A stretch of DNA of 45,958 nt from an uncultured Saprospiraceae bacterium (GTDB lineage: Bacteria; Bacteroidota; Bacteroidia; Chitinophagales; Saprospiraceae), in NCBI GenBank assembly GCA_937944245.1, contig CALDYY010000043.1, positions 1 to 45,958 on the forward strand, given 5' to 3'. This document shows positions 41,923 through 45,958 of this stretch, one piece after another. Below the pieces are notes generated by a model. It had not been told where the DNA came from and did not search any database. It worked only from the letters and a program-made list of their open reading frames with translations. The number at the start of each line of letters is the position of its first letter. Position 1 is the first letter of the stretch. The position numbers and the translations under genes were made by a program.

Positions 41923-43323
41923 ATGAAGCAAATAGCAATTTTAGCCATTTTGGTTATGGCATTTACAGTGGAAGCACTATCGCAGTGCGCTAATTGGAAC
42001 TCATTACCCAACAAAACAGAAATTGAGGAAGCACACGTGTTGTATCGAGACTTTTTCAAAGCTAAAAATTACAAAGAAGCACTAGGCTACTGGAAAAAAG
42101 CCTATGGAGCAGCTCCTGCCGCTGATGGAAAGCGCGACTGGCATTTCTCTAACGGCGTAGATATGCACCTTGAGCTATACAAGGTAGAGACAGATGCAGC
42201 AAAAAAAGAAGCCTATAAGCAAACTATTCTAAATCTTTATGATGAATGGATAAAGTGTATTGAAGCAGGTTCCATTGAAATTACAGGCTCTACCACTAAA
42301 GAGTATGCAGGCTACATACGCGGTCGGGAAGCATTCAATATGTATTACTTTTTAAATATGCCTTATGATGATGACATAAAGATGATAGATGAATGCTTAG
42401 ACAAAGCTGGTAACAAGGCAGAATATATTGTCTTCGACCCATATGCAAGAATTGTAGTTTTTGAATTTACAAACCAGCAAATGGATAAAGCAACTGCAAG
42501 AAAAATACACAAACGATTAAACGATGTTGCAGATTACAATATCGCTAACAACAAAGAATTAGGCAGCTATTATGCTACGGCAAAAGAGTCCATGAATGCT
42601 GTTTTTGCACAAATTGAAGATGATATTTTCGATTGTGATTACTTCATGGAGAAATTAGTACCCGAATACAAAGCTGCCCCTAAGGATGGCGAGTTGGTAA
42701 AGAGAGTTTATGTAACTCTTTTGCAAAAGGGTTGTAATGCAGAAGACCCAATCATGGTGGAAATGAATAAGCGTTATGTAGCTTATGCTGATTCAGTAAA
42801 TGCGGTGCTACAAGCAGATTTCTATGCGAAAAATCCAGGTGCACATGCTAGGGATTTGTACAAAGACGAAAAGTACGATGAAGCCATCAAAAAGTGGGAA
42901 GAGGCTATTAGTCAAGCCGAAAGCGAAGATAAAGTAGCAGAGTACAACTACTGGATTGGATATACTAAATTCCACAAAAAGCAAGAAACTTCATCTGCGT
43001 TGACTAATGCAAGAAGAGGATTGAATTCTCCTGATTACAGAGGAAAAGCCTTGATGTTAATTGGCGACGCTTATGCAAGATTGAGTAGAGGTTGTGGTGA
43101 TGCTTCTTGGGAGCAGCGTCTAGCCATTATTGCAGTAATTGATAAGTATCAAGCTGCTAAAGCGGCAGATTCAAGTATTGCAGACGAAGCAAACAGAAAA
43201 ATAGGTATTTACAGCAGTTCATTACCTGAAAGACAAGCTGGATTTATGCGTAAAGTAGGAGAAGGGGAAACTGTTAACCTTTCTTGCTTAGGTGAGTCTG
43301 TGCGAGTACGTTATATAGATTAA
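41923..43323 (+). CDS. Secreted tetratricopeptide-like repeat protein
   Basis: A 466-residue protein with a signal peptide (MKQIAILAILVMAFTVEALSQ), followed by TPR-type helical pairs: for example EEAHVLYRDFFKAKNYKEALGYWKKAYGAAP at the N-terminus and LYKDEKYDEAIKKWEEAISQAESEDKVAEYNYWIG near residue 320. There are several cysteines (CANW, KCIE, FDCDYF, KGCN, GCGD) that could form disulfides in the periplasm. It lies 2 bp behind the barrel protein, so it is likely a periplasmic partner in envelope assembly or secretion. No closer family is recognised. A hairpin terminator follows. Confidence 0.8.
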   Translation: MKQIAILAILVMAFTVEALSQCANWNSLPNKTEIEEAHVLYRDFFKAKNYKEALGYWKKAYGAAPAADGKRDWHFSNGVDMHLELYKVETDAAKKEAYKQTILNLYDEWIKCIEAGSIEITGSTTKEYAGYIRGREAFNMYYFLNMPYDDDIKMIDECLDKAGNKAEYIVFDPYARIVVFEFTNQQMDKATARKIHKRLNDVADYNIANNKELGSYYATAKESMNAVFAQIEDDIFDCDYFMEKLVPEYKAAPKDGELVKRVYVTLLQKGCNAEDPIMVEMNKRYVAYADSVNAVLQADFYAKNPGAHARDLYKDEKYDEAIKKWEEAISQAESEDKVAEYNYWIGYTKFHKKQETSSALTNARRGLNSPDYRGKALMLIGDAYARLSRGCGDASWEQRLAIIAVIDKYQAAKAADSSIADEANRKIGIYSSSLPERQAGFMRKVGEGETVNLSCLGESVRVRYID

Positions 43324-43341
43324 TCTTTTTCTGAAAGACAC

Positions 43342-43387
43342 AAAAACAGCCTCTTGTCTCAATATCGAAACAAGGGGCTGTTTTTTT
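43342..43387. terminator. Bidirectional terminator between the TPR-like gene and uvrA
   Basis: CAGCCTCTTGT (43347-43357) pairs with ACAAGGGGCTG (43370-43380) with one G-U pair, flanked by A5 (43342-43346) and T7 (43381-43387), with a 12-nt loop. The A and T runs provide an intrinsic terminator in both directions. It touches the uvrA stop codon. Confidence 0.85.
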
Positions 43388-45958
43388 AAAGTTCTAACCT
43401 TAAAAAGCGACCAGTGTGGCTTGCTTTACATTTGGCTACTTTCTCGGGAGTACCTTCCACCACAACTGTTCCACCATGCTGCCCTCCCTCAGGTCCAATG
43501 TCAATAACATAGTCTGCTACTTTTATTACATCCATGTTATGCTCAATTACTAGCACCGTATTACCTTTATCTACTAGGCGGTTTAAGACATTCAACAACT
43601 GTCGAATATCCTGAAAGTGCAACCCAGTGGTTGGTTCATCTAAAATATAAAAAGTATTCCCAGTATCTTTCTTGGACAATTCTTCCGCTAGTTTCACACG
43701 CTGTGCCTCTCCGCCAGAGAGCGTTGTGGCTTGCTGACCTAGTGTAATATAAGTTAAGCCTACATCTTGCAAGGTTTTTAGCTTGCGGTAGATTTTCGGA
43801 ATATTTTCAAAAAAGCCAGTGGCTTCCTCTACGGTCATATCAAGTACATCACTAATAGATTTTCCTTTGTAGAGAATCTCTAATGTTTCTCTGTTGTAGC
43901 GCCGTCCTAAACACGTTTCACAAGGTACTTGTACATCGGGCAAAAAATTCATTTCTATGGTGCGCACACCAGCTCCTTGACAAGTCTCACATCGTCCGCC
44001 TTTTACATTAAAACTAAAGCGTCCTGCCTTATAGCCTCTTATTTTTGCTTCGGGCAGATTGGTGAATAAACTGCGAATCTCACTAAATACGCCAGTATAA
44101 GTAGCTGGATTAGAACGCGGTGTCCTGCCAATAGGCGATTGATCTATTTCAATGACTTTATCCAAATGTTCCAATCCTTCAACAGCATCATAAACCAATG
44201 GCTTTTTTAAGCTATTGTAAAAATGTTTTCTCAAGATAGGATATAACGTTTCGTTGATGAGCGTGGATTTTCCACTACCTGATACTCCTGTCACGCAAAT
44301 GAAACATCCTAGCGGAAAATTGACACTTACATTTTTTAGGTTATTTCCTGTTGCATTTCTTAAAACCAGCGACTTCCCATTCCCTTTCCTACGTTTTTTG
44401 GGGCATTCGATTCTGACTTCATTGCTGAGATATTTTGCTGTTATAGTGTTGTTTCGTAGAAAATTGTCAGGTGTTCCTTCTCCAACAATAGTACCTCCTA
44501 ATTTACCCGCTCCAGGTCCAAGGTCAATCAAATAATCAGAAGCGAGCATAATATCCTTGTCGTGTTCCACGACGAGCACTGTATTACCAATATCTGTTAA
44601 GTTGCGCAAAGCTTCTATTAAACGTTGGTTGTCTCTTTGATGCAATCCAATACTCGGTTCATCCAAAATATAAGTAATGCCTGTAAGTTGCGAACCTATT
44701 TGTGTGGCTAAACGAATGCGCTGTGCTTCGCCACCAGAAAGCGTACGCGAAGGACGATTCAAAGTCAAATAGTCTAAACCTACATTAAGCAAGAAGCCAA
44801 GCCTCAATCGAATTTCTTTAAGAATTTCTCTAGCGATAGTACCTTGACGTTCTGTTAGTTGCGTTTCAATTGAATTACTCCATTCTTGTAACGCCGACAA
44901 ATCCATGTTGGCAAGTTGGGCAATATTTTTGTTGCCTACTCTGAAATGGAGGGACTCTTGCTTCAAGCGGTCGCCATGACACGTGCCACAAGTATCAACC
45001 GTCATATATTCCTCTGCGACTTGCCTTACCTTTTCGGAAGTGGCATCGTTGTACCAACGTTCGAGCATTACGCTTAATCCTTCAAAAGCAACCTGATAAG
45101 TTTGATTACCATAAGTAACCTTAAATTCCTTTTCTTTACTACCATAAAGAATAGCGTTCAAACCTTCTTCTGGTATTTTATTGATAGGCGTTGAAAAGCT
45201 AAATTTATAGTGCTTTGCCATTTCGCGAAGTTGCTTAAACGTCCAGTTGTCGCGAACCTCACCTAGTGGTGCAATCCCTTGCTCATTAATGCTTTTAGAA
45301 TAGTCAGGAATGACTTTTTCCAAGTCAATTTTGTTGATGTAGCCCAATCCACTACAAGTAGGACACATACCGTAGGGCGAATTAAAAGAAAAGGTATTGG
45401 GCGAAGGTTCTTCATAAGAAAGACCTGTTTCGGCATCCATTAGGTTTTTGCTAAAAGGCATCATTTGATTGGTTTCCATATCTTGAATGAAAACCAAACC
45501 GTTACCCATTTTTAAAGCAGTTGCTAACGAAGCACTAAGGCGATTGCTTTGACTAGTGGATACTTTAAGTTTATCAATCACTACTTCAATATCGTGAACT
45601 TTGTAACGGTCGAGTTGCATATTGAGTTGAATATCCATCATTTGACCATCTACGCGCACGGTAGGATAACCTTGCTTTCGGATTTGCTCAAATAACTCTC
45701 GATAGTGCCCTTTCCTTCCTCGAATGAATGGAGCAAGCAAGACGATTTTCCTGCCATCGAAGTATTCATATATTTGTTGTGTAATTTGCTCTTCAGTGTA
45801 GCGCACCATTTTTTTGTCTGTATTCATGGAATAGGCTTCGCCAATGCGGGCAAAGAGCAACCGCAAAAAATCATAAACTTCCGTAATTGTACCTACCGTG
45901 GAGCGTGGATTGCGCCCCGTAGTTTTTTGTTCGATGCTAATAACGGGGCTAAGCCCTG
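43386..45958 (-). CDS. uvrA: Excinuclease ABC subunit A, 5' part outside the window
   Basis: The C-terminal 857 or so residues of UvrA, the damage-recognising ATPase of nucleotide excision repair. The frame stays open beyond 45866 to the window edge, where GLSPVISIEQKTTGRNPRSTVGT is encoded, so the first ATPase Walker A lies to the right of the window. Visible parts are the zinc motif CPTCSGLG and the second pair CGTCHGD, the first ATPase signature LSGGEAQRIRLATQIGS with the Walker B ILDEPSIGL, the second Walker A GVSGSGKSTL, the C-terminal zinc finger CETCQGAG...CETCLGRR, a second LSGGEAQRVKLAEELS and ILDEPTTGLH. It is intact where visible. Confidence 0.97.
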   Translation of the reverse strand, partial: GLSPVISIEQKTTGRNPRSTVGTITEVYDFLRLLFARIGEAYSMNTDKKMVRYTEEQITQQIYEYFDGRKIVLLAPFIRGRKGHYRELFEQIRKQGYPTVRVDGQMMDIQLNMQLDRYKVHDIEVVIDKLKVSTSQSNRLSASLATALKMGNGLVFIQDMETNQMMPFSKNLMDAETGLSYEEPSPNTFSFNSPYGMCPTCSGLGYINKIDLEKVIPDYSKSINEQGIAPLGEVRDNWTFKQLREMAKHYKFSFSTPINKIPEEGLNAILYGSKEKEFKVTYGNQTYQVAFEGLSVMLERWYNDATSEKVRQVAEEYMTVDTCGTCHGDRLKQESLHFRVGNKNIAQLANMDLSALQEWSNSIETQLTERQGTIAREILKEIRLRLGFLLNVGLDYLTLNRPSRTLSGGEAQRIRLATQIGSQLTGITYILDEPSIGLHQRDNQRLIEALRNLTDIGNTVLVVEHDKDIMLASDYLIDLGPGAGKLGGTIVGEGTPDNFLRNNTITAKYLSNEVRIECPKKRRKGNGKSLVLRNATGNNLKNVSVNFPLGCFICVTGVSGSGKSTLINETLYPILRKHFYNSLKKPLVYDAVEGLEHLDKVIEIDQSPIGRTPRSNPATYTGVFSEIRSLFTNLPEAKIRGYKAGRFSFNVKGGRCETCQGAGVRTIEMNFLPDVQVPCETCLGRRYNRETLEILYKGKSISDVLDMTVEEATGFFENIPKIYRKLKTLQDVGLTYITLGQQATTLSGGEAQRVKLAEELSKKDTGNTFYILDEPTTGLHFQDIRQLLNVLNRLVDKGNTVLVIEHNMDVIKVADYVIDIGPEGGQHGGTVVVEGTPEKVAKCKASHTGRFLRLEL

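Overview
The window looks like ordinary chromosome from an AT-rich Bacteroidota, most likely of the Saprospiria/Chitinophagia type. The reasons are a C-terminal gliding-motility/type IX sorting domain (CHU_C type), many secreted proteins and lipoproteins, ATP-dependent DNA ligase paired with its associated exonuclease, two beta-barrel-like proteins beside coaX and the CHU_C gene, and promoter-like sites of the Bacteroidota form (TTG, about 19 nt, TAnnTTTG) instead of classical -35/-10 boxes. The placement is from gene content only. There are no insertion sequences, CRISPR arrays, phage genes or attachment sites that I can see. One tRNA gene (Arg, UCU) is present.

Layout. 0.2-5.3 kb: a small unknown protein, a hybrid histidine kinase with REC and Hpt domains and an unclear 5' end, a helix-hairpin-helix protein, an acyl-carrier-like protein lacking the phosphopantetheine serine, and a GT-39/ArnT-like membrane glycosyltransferase. 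5.2-8.5 kb: an oligopeptide-type ABC lipoprotein plus one permease, without the second permease or ATPases. 8.6-11.3 kb: a TIGR01777 epimerase and a SPOR-domain envelope protein. 11.5-14.9 kb: an ArsR-type regulator behind a long leader with a promoter and palindrome, then the overlapping exonuclease/DNA ligase pair. 15-19.4 kb: a secreted MORN-caspase, and a GMC oxidoreductase with its gluconate-dehydrogenase subunit-3-like partner. 19.5-26.2 kb: a secreted PHP phosphoesterase, a polytopic DUF6311-like protein, two glycosyltransferases, a membrane histidine kinase and the tRNA. 26.3-30.8 kb: uracil-DNA glycosylase, a large anchored propeller-like protein, DUF423, and a voltage-gated-type potassium channel.

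29.9-35.2 kb is the least ordinary part. It is a run of six same-strand genes with gaps of at most about 77 bp: a CHU_C-domain surface protein, an outer-membrane-type protein (overlapping start/stop), two small lipoproteins that look like paralogues, a CAP-domain lipoprotein and the ion channel. 35.4-46 kb: a secreted barrel-like protein, a membrane-embedded patatin, a secreted helical protein, coaX with a barrel protein and a TPR-like protein in one operon, and uvrA running off the right edge.

Most genes are housekeeping or envelope functions. The best leads for something new are the six-gene envelope run, the secreted MORN-caspase with a repeated cysteine module, the serine-less carrier protein, and the ArsR leader next to the ligase pair. 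None of these is shown by sequence alone to be a new system. Several convergent gene pairs overlap at their stop codons, and many genes start with GTG or TTG.
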